DNA of 13,097 nucleotides from Candidatus Woesearchaeota archaeon (lineage in GTDB: Archaea; Nanobdellota; Nanobdellia; Woesearchaeales; UBA10216). Shown piece after piece: positions 6,437 through 12,686 of this stretch. The translations under genes and the position numbers were made by a program. Position 1 is the first letter of the stretch. Each line of letters starts with the position of its first letter. The DNA is taken from the NCBI GenBank assembly GCA_013331515.1, contig DUGG01000018.1, positions 1-13,097 of the forward strand, given 5' to 3'. A model generated the notes under the pieces. The model was not told the origin of the DNA and ran no database searches. It saw only the letters and a list, made by a program, of their open reading frames with translations.

Positions 6437-7474
6437 TTACCTTTGAAACAGGTTTATTAACCTTTGTACAAGTCCTGTGCCGGACGCGCCTGTGGCTGGC
6501 GGCTGCGAATCAAACCTTGCGTAAACAGCATCAATCCGCCCAAGCGGAACATCCCACCCGGTTATTGTCCTGATAAACTTTTTGTCATAACCCGCTTCGT
6601 AAACAGCGCGCTTGGAAGAGAAAAGCGCCGAGTCGTCAGAAAGCAACCCTGATACCGGTCCAAACCCCGTGCCATCAAGCTGCTCGTTCACGCTTTCTTT
6701 TGAAACTCCGACAAGCACAATCCCTGAAGCTCCAATCTTCGAAAGCGCCTCTGCATTGCGCAGCGAGAAACGCTTCTCGGCAGGAAGCTGGTCGGTAGAA
6801 AAACCAGCGCCATGATAAGCATACCTTGATGAAACGACAAGGATTCCGCCCTGCGGCGCAAGCACACTGGCGCAATTTTGCAGGACTTTCTCCTTGTTCC
6901 CTTGCATCAGCCTGTATAGCTCTTCATGCACCGGCTCGTCCAAAGAGCGTGACATTTCCAACCTCCTGTGCAGGTCAGGGTAATCCTTCCTGACCCGGAA
7001 CTCGCCCATTTCCCCTCCGCCAATGGCAAAGTTGTACCCCCCGCTATCAAAGCTGCCCCACATCACGACCATGCCAAACCTCAGGCCGTTAAGCTGAGAG
7101 TCAGGATGAAGCAAATCCTCAATGCTGCCGCCAAATGTTTTAAGCCCGTCACGCTCTGCTGCAAAGAACGGTGGTTCCTCAGCGTGTTCAGAATTGTACT
7201 GCCAGCTGATCTGGCTGTCAAGCCCAAATGTGGTCGCGCCCAGGTGGCGCAAACCTGCTGAAACGGCCAGGTTGGCACCGTAGCCGACATCAAGCGTGTT
7301 CTTCCCACGGACACCGCCTAAAAGCCCGGCAAGTTTTTCGGTTGCGGTAGCAATTCTTTCGTCGTCGTGAAAGAAGCCTTCTGTGCTCTGGTAGCTGTTC
7401 GGGTTCCATCTGGCAATGGTGAGCTTTCCCGGGAAAGGGTTGCCTCCATTTTCGTCAATGAACTTAAGCTCCAT
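6437..7474 (-). CDS. Class I SAM-dependent methyltransferase-like protein (345 aa)
   Basis: A Rossmann-type SAM-binding signature is visible: LDVGYGAN (L61-N68) as motif I, in which the third glycine of the usual GxGxG is replaced by Asn, then 18 residues on GLDS (D86) as the acidic ribose-binding position. Later come GMVVMWGSF (a motif IV-like strand) and GGILVVSSRYAYHG (a motif V-like strand). The N-terminal FIDENGGNPFPGKLTIARWNP and a long C-terminal region (from about residue 230) are not recognised. The substrate is unknown. The start is well supported: ATG 7474 lies 25-26 nt from TTTAAATA at 7496-7503, typical for leaderless mRNA. It forms an operon with the 90-aa gene downstream. Its promoter carries the 15-mer shared with two other unrecognised genes. 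Confidence 0.72.
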   Translation of the reverse strand: MELKFIDENGGNPFPGKLTIARWNPNSYQSTEGFFHDDERIATATEKLAGLLGGVRGKNTLDVGYGANLAVSAGLRHLGATTFGLDSQISWQYNSEHAEEPPFFAAERDGLKTFGGSIEDLLHPDSQLNGLRFGMVVMWGSFDSGGYNFAIGGGEMGEFRVRKDYPDLHRRLEMSRSLDEPVHEELYRLMQGNKEKVLQNCASVLAPQGGILVVSSRYAYHGAGFSTDQLPAEKRFSLRNAEALSKIGASGIVLVGVSKESVNEQLDGTGFGPVSGLLSDDSALFSSKRAVYEAGYDKKFIRTITGWDVPLGRIDAVYARFDSQPPATGASGTGLVQRLINLFQR

Positions 7475-7495
7475 GAGTTTATTAATGAATAGTCC

Positions 7496-7510
7496 TATTT
7501 AAATCTTTCT
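7496..7510 (-). promoter_or_regulatory. Promoter 15-mer AGAAAGATTTAAATA, copy 2
   Basis: On the minus strand AGAAAGATTTAAATA lies 25-26 nt upstream of the ATG at 7474. It is identical to the elements at 1847-1861 and 11151-11165. Confidence 0.75.
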
Positions 7511-7588
7511 TTTTTAACTATTGGCTAGTGGTGAGTTGTTGCGTCCATGTTTTTTTGGAGTATGACACAAACGGTGATTGACGATAGC

Positions 7589-7621
7589 GCGGGGTGCAAT
7601 ATCCCGCACCAGACTTTTTTT
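7589..7621 (+). terminator. Orphan hairpin with T7 tract
   Basis: GCGGG (7589-7593) can pair with CCCGC (7603-7607), or GGTGC (7593-7597) with GCACC (7606-7610). Seven T follow at 7615-7621. No plus-strand gene lies upstream; the nearest is on the minus strand. It may end an unknown short plus-strand RNA starting near the TTTAAA at 7498-7503, though another T7 at 7550-7556 lies in between. Confidence 0.4.
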
Positions 7622-7667
7622 GGTAATTGTGAGCTGTCTTTTGGTACGGAAGGAAAAACGCAAAAGG

Positions 7668-7675
7668 ATTAAAAA
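7668..7675 (+). promoter_or_regulatory. TATA box of the archease operon
   Basis: ATTAAAAA is preceded by purine-rich CAAAAGG (a BRE-like stretch) and is centred about 27 nt before ATG 7699, so the mRNA is probably leaderless. Confidence 0.6.
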
Positions 7676-7678
7676 CCA

Positions 7679-7693
7679 GGGCAAGTTTTGCCC
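7679..7693. promoter_or_regulatory. Dyad between TATA box and archease start
   Basis: GGGCAA-GTT-TTGCCC is a perfect 6-bp dyad lying between the TATA box and the predicted start point. A protein bound here would block the transcription complex, so it is a candidate operator for the RNA-ligase operon. Confidence 0.4.
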
Positions 7694-7698
7694 CTTAA

Positions 7699-8133
7699 AT
7701 GAACAAATCCCAAAAGTATGAATACCTGCCCCACACCGCGGATGTCAAGTTCAAGGCATACGGAAAGACGCTGGAGGATGCATTCACCAATGCAGCCCTG
7801 GCGATGAGTGGCGTGATGGTGGAAACACGGAAGGTAAAGCCGAAAACTACCAAGAAAATCTTTGCAGGGGGAAATGACCTGGAATCGCTGCTGCAATGCT
7901 TCCTTGAGCAGTTCATAATACTCCTTGACACGGATAACTTCTTCCTTTCGGACATAAAAAAAATCACAATTAAAAAAGAAGGCGGCACTCACTTCCTGAT
8001 TGCGACCGTTGCCGGTGACGAGGCCAAGAACTATGAAACAATAGGGCCGCAGGTAAAGGCGTGCACATACAATGACATGTTCGTGAGGCAGGAAGGCGGG
8101 AAGTGGGTTGCACAGGTGGTGGTTGACATATGA
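7699..8133 (+). CDS. Archease, RtcB ligase activator
   Basis: The 144-aa product is archease. The family start is clear: KYEYLPHTADVKFKAYGKTLEDAF, with the metal-binding HTAD motif at H12-D15. The C-terminal KACTYNDMFVRQEGGKWVAQVVVDI, ending in an Asp-Ile pair, is also typical. Archease speeds guanylylation of the RNA ligase RtcB, allows multiple turnover and relaxes its NTP preference. RtcB joins tRNA and other exons after cutting by the splicing endonuclease. Here rtcB lies 784 nt downstream on the same strand, with an alpha/beta hydrolase gene between. The stop codon overlaps the ATG of the hydrolase (ATGA at 8130-8133), showing operon structure. The length is that of the family and all visible key residues are present. 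Confidence 0.95.
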   Translation: MNKSQKYEYLPHTADVKFKAYGKTLEDAFTNAALAMSGVMVETRKVKPKTTKKIFAGGNDLESLLQCFLEQFIILLDTDNFFLSDIKKITIKKEGGTHFLIATVAGDEAKNYETIGPQVKACTYNDMFVRQEGGKWVAQVVVDI

Positions 8134-8867
8134 AGCTGCAGAAGAAAACCGTGACGGTGGGGAAAAGCAAAGTCAGATACCTTCATGGGGGAAAGGGAAA
8201 GCCGATGCTTTACCTGCACGGTTGGCCAGCTGCTCCGCCAGTATACGGCAAATCCCTTGAAATACTGGCCGAGAATTTTACAGTTTATGCACCATACCTG
8301 TTTGACATGAAATGCAACACCATACAGGAAATTTCAGCCTGCGTGAAATCAATGGTCTCCCAGCTTGGCGTATCAGGGTGCGCTGCAGCAGGGATATCGT
8401 TCGGAGGAGCAGTCGCCGCAGCAGCGGCCATGGACAAGGAGACAATATCAAATCTGGTGCTCATAGGTCCAGCGGGGCTCCCAAGGCAGGCCTCTTTCGG
8501 AAAAATGCTAGTTAACCTGATAATGACATCAGCAAGGATGCTTGCACATGGGAAAACAAAGACAATTACGCACAGGATGTTATCCGTTGCCACATTCATT
8601 TCTCAGCTCAGGCAGTCTGAAACGCGCAGGCTTTTCAACGAGATAAGGAGCAGCAAAAACACACATGCCTGTTACATGTTTCAAGCAATACAAGTAGCAA
8701 CAACCATAATCTGGTGCATAAATGACGATGTCTTTCCATATTATAATGCGCCGATACTCCAAAACCTCATCAAAAACTCGAAGATGATTTCTGTCAAAGG
8801 CGACCATTACTGGGCAATGCACGAGCCGGTGCAGTTCGCCGAAATCGTCGCAAACGCGTTGAAATAA
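8130..8867 (+). CDS. Alpha/beta hydrolase fold protein
   Basis: This 245-aa soluble protein carries the alpha/beta hydrolase marks in order: oxyanion region LYLHGWPAAP (about residues 27-36), nucleophile elbow GISFGG with S90, the acid-loop INDDVFP (D199 or D200) and histidine KGDHYWAMHEP (H226). A complete Ser-Asp-His triad is therefore available. A helical cap lies between residues 115 and 190. The substrate cannot be told; esterase, thioesterase or lipase-like activity is possible. Its ATG overlaps the archease stop by 4 nt, so it is translated with archease and sits just before rtcB. No link of such hydrolases to RNA ligation is known to me. The close packing is a hint only. Confidence 0.88.
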   Translation: MKLQKKTVTVGKSKVRYLHGGKGKPMLYLHGWPAAPPVYGKSLEILAENFTVYAPYLFDMKCNTIQEISACVKSMVSQLGVSGCAAAGISFGGAVAAAAAMDKETISNLVLIGPAGLPRQASFGKMLVNLIMTSARMLAHGKTKTITHRMLSVATFISQLRQSETRRLFNEIRSSKNTHACYMFQAIQVATTIIWCINDDVFPYYNAPILQNLIKNSKMISVKGDHYWAMHEPVQFAEIVANALK

Positions 8868-8868
8868 C

Positions 8869-8876
8869 TTTTTAAA
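8869..8876 (+). promoter_or_regulatory. Possible internal TATA box for rtcB
   Basis: TTTTTAAA directly follows the hydrolase stop and would give a start point near 8899, at the edge of the ribosome site. rtcB may have its own promoter besides read-through from archease. Confidence 0.45.
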
Positions 8877-8898
8877 GCAATCACTGTAATCAAAGTAC

Positions 8899-8906
8899 GG
8901 AGGTGA
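8899..8906 (+). promoter_or_regulatory. Ribosome binding site of rtcB
   Basis: GGAGGTGA is a perfect match to the archaeal anti-Shine-Dalgarno, 10 nt before ATG 8917. The spacer 8907-8916 is a perfect 10-bp palindrome (AGCTTAAGCT). Confidence 0.75.
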
Positions 8907-8916
8907 AGCTTAAGCT

Positions 8917-10369
8917 ATGGAAATAAAGAAAGTCTCTGAATACGAGTGGGAAATACCTAAGCACGGCGGCATGCGAGTCCCTGCGAGAATCTTTGCATCA
9001 GAAAAACTGGTGAAAAAGATAGAGCAGGACAGGACTTTGGTGCAAGCGGCTAACGTAGCCCACTTAAAAGGGATACAGAGATACTCTTACGTCATGCCCG
9101 ACGCCCACGAAGGATACTAAACCAGCCACTGCTGGTTCAGCCTTTGACGGCTTTCCGATTGGAGGCGTCGCTGCATTTGACACGGAGGAAGGAATAATCT
9201 CTCCAGGCGGGATCGGTTACGACGTCAATTGTGGAGTCAGACTGGTTCGTACTGATTGGATAATCGGCGATATCAAGCCGAAGATAAAACAGCTTCTTGA
9301 CACGCTTTTCAATGAAGTGCCTTCAGGGGTTGGGAGAGGCGGGATAACAAGGCTTTCCGATTCTGAAATGCAGGAAATACTTGCCAAAGGAAGCAGGTGG
9401 AGCCTGGAACAGGGTTACGGCACAAAAGCAGATTTGGACGCCACAGAAGAGTACGGCTACATGAAGCAGGCAGATCCGCAATTCGTCTCCCACACTGCAG
9501 TTGCAAGAGGAAAGCCGCAGCTTGGAACCCTTGGAGCAGGCAATCACTTCCTGGAAATCCAGGCAGTTGATGCAATTTATGATGAGAAAACAGCAGCCGA
9601 ATTTGGCATAACCGGAAAGGGCCAGGTTACGGTGATGGTGCATTGCGGAAGCCGCGGGCTGGGCCACCAAATAGCTTCGGATTACATCCGTGAAATGGAA
9701 AAGGCATATGGTTTTGAAGGGCTGCCTGACAGGGAGTTGATAAACGCGCCATTCCAATCAGAGCTGGGCCAGAAATATTTCAAGGCAATGTGCGCTGGCA
9801 TGAACTATGCATTTGCAAACAGGCAAATGATAGTCCACTGGATAAGGGACAGCTTCAGGAAGATCATGGGCTCAGATGACGGGATGAGACAGGTGTATGA
9901 TGTCTGTCATAACATCGGCAAACTGGAGAAACACAAGGTTGATGGGGAAACAAAGGAGCTGTGCGTGCACAGGAAAGGTGCGACGAGAAGCTTCGGCCCT
10001 GGCAGGGAGGAAGTAAATGAAATCTACCGCTCAACAGGCCAGCCGGTATTCATTCCTGGAACCATGGGCACGGCAAGTTATGTGATGGTAGGAACAAACG
10101 AATCTGAGGAGAAAAGCTGGGGCTCAACCGCGCACGGGGCAGGCAGGGAGATGTCAAGGGCTGAAGCCATACATCGGTTCAGGGGGGAAACGGTTGCAAA
10201 GGAGCTGGAGCAACGGGGCATACTGGTGAAGGCGGCAAGCTGGAAAGGCATAGCAGAGGAGCATGTGCCAGCATACAAGGACGTTGACGAGGTTTGCAGG
10301 GTTTCCAACGAGGCAAAGCTCGGGAAGCTGGTTGCACGGTTAGTGCCGCTTGGCGTTGTAAAAGGATAA
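8917..10369 (+). CDS. rtcB: RNA-splicing ligase RtcB, interrupted by a 31-nt BHB intron (exons 8917-9115 and 9147-10369)
   Basis: RtcB is the GTP- and Mn-dependent ligase that joins 2',3'-cyclic phosphate to 5'-OH RNA ends, as made by the archaeal splicing endonuclease on tRNA. Exon 1 encodes residues 1-66 plus one base and ends in the invariant PDAHEGYG motif. Exon 2 resumes with GFPIGGVAAFD. The joined product is 473 aa, the usual family length. Metal and catalytic residues are all present: D92 and C95 in YDVNCGVRL, N199/H200 in GAGNHFLE, H232 in VMVHCGSRG, H321 in VCHNIG, and the guanylylated H386 in TAHGAGRE. Without removal of 9116-9146 translation would stop at TAA 9118-9120 after 67 residues. 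Exon 2 is a clean, fully conserved frame, which argues against decay. Alternative readings (a +1 frameshift adding ten residues, a sequencing error, a pseudogene) are less likely because the insert folds as a bulge-helix-bulge whose canonical cuts restore the frame exactly. Confidence 0.93.
9116..9146 (+). other. Bulge-helix-bulge intron in rtcB (31 nt, phase 1)
   Basis: The fold is made of these parts. Exon helix C9108-G9149 and G9109-C9148. Central 4-bp helix 9110-9113 (AAGG) with 9141-9144 (CCTT). 5' bulge 9114-9116 (ATA). Intron helix C9117-G9140, T9118-A9139, an A9119/C9138 mismatch, then seven pairs 9120-9126 with 9131-9137. Loop CACT at 9127-9130. 3' bulge 9145-9147 (TGA). This is the 3-4-3 substrate of the archaeal splicing endonuclease, which cuts after the second base of each bulge: after 9115 and after 9146. 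The joined exons read GGA TAC GGC, giving the family's Glu-Gly-Tyr-Gly. The split tyrosine codon makes it a phase-1 intron. The weak point is the exon helix, only two G-C pairs before an A/G mismatch. Confidence 0.88.
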
Positions 10370-10371
10370 TA

Positions 10372-10409
10372 GCGAATCTCGTTAATTATGGAACATTTGC
10401 GTGATTCGC
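10372..10409 (+). repeat. Inverted repeat after rtcB
   Basis: GCGAATC (10372-10378) pairs perfectly with GATTCGC (10403-10409) around a 24-nt loop, directly behind the rtcB stop. It probably belongs to the 3' end structure of the message. Confidence 0.4.
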
Positions 10410-10412
10410 CAA

Positions 10413-10459
10413 ATAGCAAATTGCAAGTAAAAAGTTCAAATATTTTTGCAATTTGCTAT
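10413..10459. terminator. 14-bp inverted repeat between convergent genes
   Basis: ATAGCAAATTGCAA (10413-10426) is perfectly mirrored at 10446-10459 around a 19-nt A/T-rich loop. It stands between the stops of rtcB (plus) and the phosphoesterase (minus) and so probably ends both transcripts. Confidence 0.6.
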
Positions 10460-10471
10460 AAGCACCTGAAG

Positions 10472-11074
10472 TTAAATCTCAATAACCTTTCCAACCTTGC
10501 TGACATTCAGGACCCTTGTTGTGCCAATCGTTTCTTCCAGGCCGGATGCCTCATGCACGTGGCTGCACAATAAAAGGTCCGGCTTGAGCATCTCAATTGC
10601 CTTAGTCACCCCGGAGCTGCCTTTAACAAACTCAGAAAATTGCTCCATCATTGACTCGGCAGGGTGGACGTGGGTGACCATTATCCTTTTCCTCGCGTCC
10701 TTGACATACTTGTGCGACTTGTACAGGTGATAGAAAATCTCATTTTCTGAAAGCTGGAACAGGCCAATGTTTGCGCCACCACAGCCGAATAATCCAACAT
10801 CCCCGTGCTTCAGGCCGTAACCATGGAGGTTGGTGGCTCCGTATTTCTTTGCGAGAAAATCGGCTGTAGCGACTGTTTCATGATTGCCCGGTACCAATGC
10901 CACCTTCCTGCCATTCTTCACAAAAGGGCCAAGTATGTTGTCAGTGCTCCTTTCCCCCAGAGTGAGGTCGCCGCAGAGCACAACCAGGTCAACATCCTCC
11001 ATTTCAGCTTGAACAGCCAGCGATTCAATCAGGGAGCTGTTGCTGTGTATGCAGCCGGCGGCAAGGATTTTCAT
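10472..11074 (-). CDS. Calcineurin-like metallophosphoesterase with altered first metal motif
   Basis: The 200-aa product has the metallophosphoesterase motifs in order: CIH (residues 8-10, in MKILAAGCIHSN), CGDLT (D36), PGNHE (N64, H65), THVHP and SHVHEA near the C-terminus. It would bind two metal ions and hydrolyse a phosphodiester or phosphomonoester; the substrate cannot be named. The first motif is normally DxH, and here the metal-binding Asp is Cys (C8), which could change metal choice or activity. All other ligands are kept. ATG 11074 is chosen because the TATA box TTTATATA (11098-11105) lies 27 nt upstream; the frame is open to an ATG at 11110 but that includes the box. The family relative is the YfcE/MJ0936 type (residue 1-200 fits that size). 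Confidence 0.87.
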   Translation of the reverse strand: MKILAAGCIHSNSSLIESLAVQAEMEDVDLVVLCGDLTLGERSTDNILGPFVKNGRKVALVPGNHETVATADFLAKKYGATNLHGYGLKHGDVGLFGCGGANIGLFQLSENEIFYHLYKSHKYVKDARKRIMVTHVHPAESMMEQFSEFVKGSSGVTKAIEMLKPDLLLCSHVHEASGLEETIGTTRVLNVSKVGKVIEI

Positions 11075-11097
11075 GAGGCAGGGCAAACGCGGACTAC

Positions 11098-11105
11098 TAT
11101 ATAAA
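11098..11105 (-). promoter_or_regulatory. TATA box of the phosphoesterase gene
   Basis: TTTATATA on the minus strand is centred about 27 nt before ATG 11074. It decides the start in favour of the leaderless ATG at 11074. Confidence 0.65.
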
Positions 11106-11150
11106 GCCATCGCCGCTCCAGCAAAATAGTTACTTTAAAGTGATAAAAAT

Positions 11151-11165
11151 AGAAAGATTTAAATA
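11151..11165 (+). promoter_or_regulatory. Promoter 15-mer AGAAAGATTTAAATA, copy 3
   Basis: It is identical to the elements at 1847-1861 and 7496-7510. Its TATA part is centred 26 nt upstream of GTG 11188. Confidence 0.75.
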
Positions 11166-11187
11166 TGGCTTGTGCACCCTCAAAGAT

Positions 11188-11964
11188 GTGGCTGTCAATT
11201 TACAATCTGATCCGCATGCAATTGCAGATTTTAACAACAGGGTAACAAGATTAAACAGGCTGGTTAATGCAAAAACCATCCTGGGAAATGACCTGGGAGA
11301 TGCCATCCTGCAGAACCATCCTGATCCCCTGTATGTTGTCATTGCCTTTGCGCACGCGGGAACTGAGGCCCAAACTGCATACTTGCCTGAAGCCGCCAAT
11401 CACCGCCGCATCATGCATTATCCGCTTTACGCCCTGATTGTAGGAAAACTGGATAAAGTTGATAGCACCGAGCATATCGCATTCTCGCCATTTGCCCGCA
11501 CAAATGAGCAAACTCTGTTTTTGTCTGATGCTTCAGTAAGCTTCCTTTCACCTGCTGCTTACTTGCGCGAGAACGAATTCTCCGTTGAACAGACCAGATA
11601 CATTAAGAACTTGAGGGATACTGTTCTTCACCAGCTCGGCATAGGTGTTGTCCGCTCTGAAAACAACAAGATAACAATCCCCACATCAGTTTCCCGGGTT
11701 GATTCACTTGCGCTTATTGTTAACAATCTCTTCAGGCCTTCCACTGCCGCCCTGATACAGGGAGCGGTTCCAGGTGACGTATCGTGGTATCTGCCAGTCG
11801 TAGGCCAACGCACTCAAAGAATGGGAAGGTCGGAAAAAGTTCCTGAAGCTGTTTTCACCGGAATGCCGCTCGGGTCATGGAGCATTTACTGCCTTTCGCA
11901 ATCACAATACAATCTGCTGCATAGTGCCAATCCACCTTCCAGATTAACCCAGTCTCTCTCCTAA
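11188..11964 (+). CDS. Unrecognised 258-aa protein, leaderless GTG start
   Basis: I do not recognise this protein. It has no signal peptide or membrane span. The first third is helical (IADFNNRVTRLNRLVNAKTI), followed by a more hydrophobic alpha/beta stretch (LYVVIAFAHAGTEAQTAYL, HYPLYALIVGKLDKV). The C-terminal part is rich in Ser, Gln and Asn and includes PGDVSWYLPVVGQ. No catalytic motif is evident. The open frame extends upstream to 11140, but that part contains the promoter element. GTG 11188 lies 26 nt after the TATA centre, as in the gene at 1141-1824, so it is the likely start. The gene is convergent with the TsaC/Sua5 gene, 30 nt apart. It is probably lineage-specific. Confidence 0.7.
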   Translation: MAVNLQSDPHAIADFNNRVTRLNRLVNAKTILGNDLGDAILQNHPDPLYVVIAFAHAGTEAQTAYLPEAANHRRIMHYPLYALIVGKLDKVDSTEHIAFSPFARTNEQTLFLSDASVSFLSPAAYLRENEFSVEQTRYIKNLRDTVLHQLGIGVVRSENNKITIPTSVSRVDSLALIVNNLFRPSTAALIQGAVPGDVSWYLPVVGQRTQRMGRSEKVPEAVFTGMPLGSWSIYCLSQSQYNLLHSANPPSRLTQSLS

Positions 11965-11994
11965 AAAGCGTTGGTTCTGATAAAGAAGCATCTC

Positions 11995-12567
11995 TTACCT
12001 TTCTACCAGCTCCACTTCCTTCTCAAATAGCTTCACGATGGTCGATGGCCTGCCCTCCTTTTCACCTTCGTAAACCATGAAGTCGACTTTTTGCCTGATA
12101 CTCTCGTCGAGGTCATCAATGGCTGTCATGTACTGCCGGCCTGTCAGATTGGCGGAAGTGCTAAGAACAGGAAAGCCAAGCTCCTTCACCAGATCTGAAA
12201 TCCAATGCCTTGGAATCCTAATTCCCAAAGTGCCGCTCCCAAGATTAACTGATGAAGCGATGGCAGATGCCTTTTTCAGGCGAAGTATGAGCGTGTATGG
12301 CCCAGGAAGCCGATCAAGCCACTTCTCTCCTTCAGCAGAAACTTCACAATTGTCATAAACCCACCGCTTTGACGGCGCAATCACTGAAAAAGGCATTGAA
12401 TTCCTTTGCTTGGCATCCCTCACCCTGCGGACAGCAGCTTCATTGGTTGCATCACAGCCAATGCCATAAATTGTATCTGTCGGATGGATGAAGACCGAGC
12501 CCTGGCTTATTAGTTTCAGATACCTGACTTTTTCCAATAGAAACTCCTCCTTTGTGATAACTTCCAC
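11995..12567 (-). CDS. YrdC-domain threonylcarbamoyl-AMP synthase (TsaC/Sua5 family)
   Basis: This enzyme makes L-threonylcarbamoyl-AMP from threonine, bicarbonate and ATP, the first step of the t6A37 modification of ANN-decoding tRNAs; the KEOPS complex completes it. The YrdC fold is evident: IHPTDTIYGIGCDA (residues 27-40), the KQRNSMPFSVI region with K53 and R55, PGPYTLIL, LGIRIPRH, and PVLSTSANLTG with S137. GRPSTIV follows near the end. At 190 aa it is the short, YrdC-only form, lacking the C-terminal Sua5 domain common in other archaea. The start is GTG 12567, which lies 26 nt from TTTATATA (12590-12597) and suits a leaderless mRNA. With rio1 and rtcB it belongs to the RNA/ribosome genes spread through this window. 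Confidence 0.92.
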   Translation of the reverse strand: MEVITKEEFLLEKVRYLKLISQGSVFIHPTDTIYGIGCDATNEAAVRRVRDAKQRNSMPFSVIAPSKRWVYDNCEVSAEGEKWLDRLPGPYTLILRLKKASAIASSVNLGSGTLGIRIPRHWISDLVKELGFPVLSTSANLTGRQYMTAIDDLDESIRQKVDFMVYEGEKEGRPSTIVKLFEKEVELVER

Positions 12568-12589
12568 AGGAAGCGGTTGTGCAATAAAC

Positions 12590-12597
12590 TATATAAA
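12590..12597 (-). promoter_or_regulatory. TATA box of the TsaC/Sua5 gene
   Basis: TTTATATA on the minus strand, centred about 26 nt before GTG 12567, supports a leaderless GTG start. Confidence 0.65.
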
Positions 12598-12641
12598 TTT
12601 TTCATAAAACCAGCCATTGGTTTCATATGGGAATGGAATGG

Positions 12642-12678
12642 TTGTTGCGGGAAGAAAAAGCCGGTGGCCCCGCAACAA
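12642..12678. repeat. 10-bp inverted repeat downstream of the 57-aa gene
   Basis: TTGTTGCGGG (12642-12651) pairs perfectly with CCCGCAACAA (12669-12678) around a 17-nt loop. No T-run follows on either strand, so it may be a 3' end stem or a processing site rather than a simple terminator. A smaller AAACCA/TGGTTT stem lies at about 12607-12623. Confidence 0.45.
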
Positions 12679-12686
12679 ATACTGGT

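Noticed and set aside
9116..9146. Translational bypass (T4 gene 60-like hop) over the rtcB insert
   Set aside because: There is a hairpin and a stop codon, but the take-off codon TAC does not match the codon before the landing site (GAC), whereas the splice model needs no special decoding.
8917..10369. rtcB as a pseudogene or as two separate genes
   Set aside because: Both parts are fully conserved with all catalytic residues, the second part lacks a start with ribosome site near its beginning, and the break is one precise 31-nt insert.
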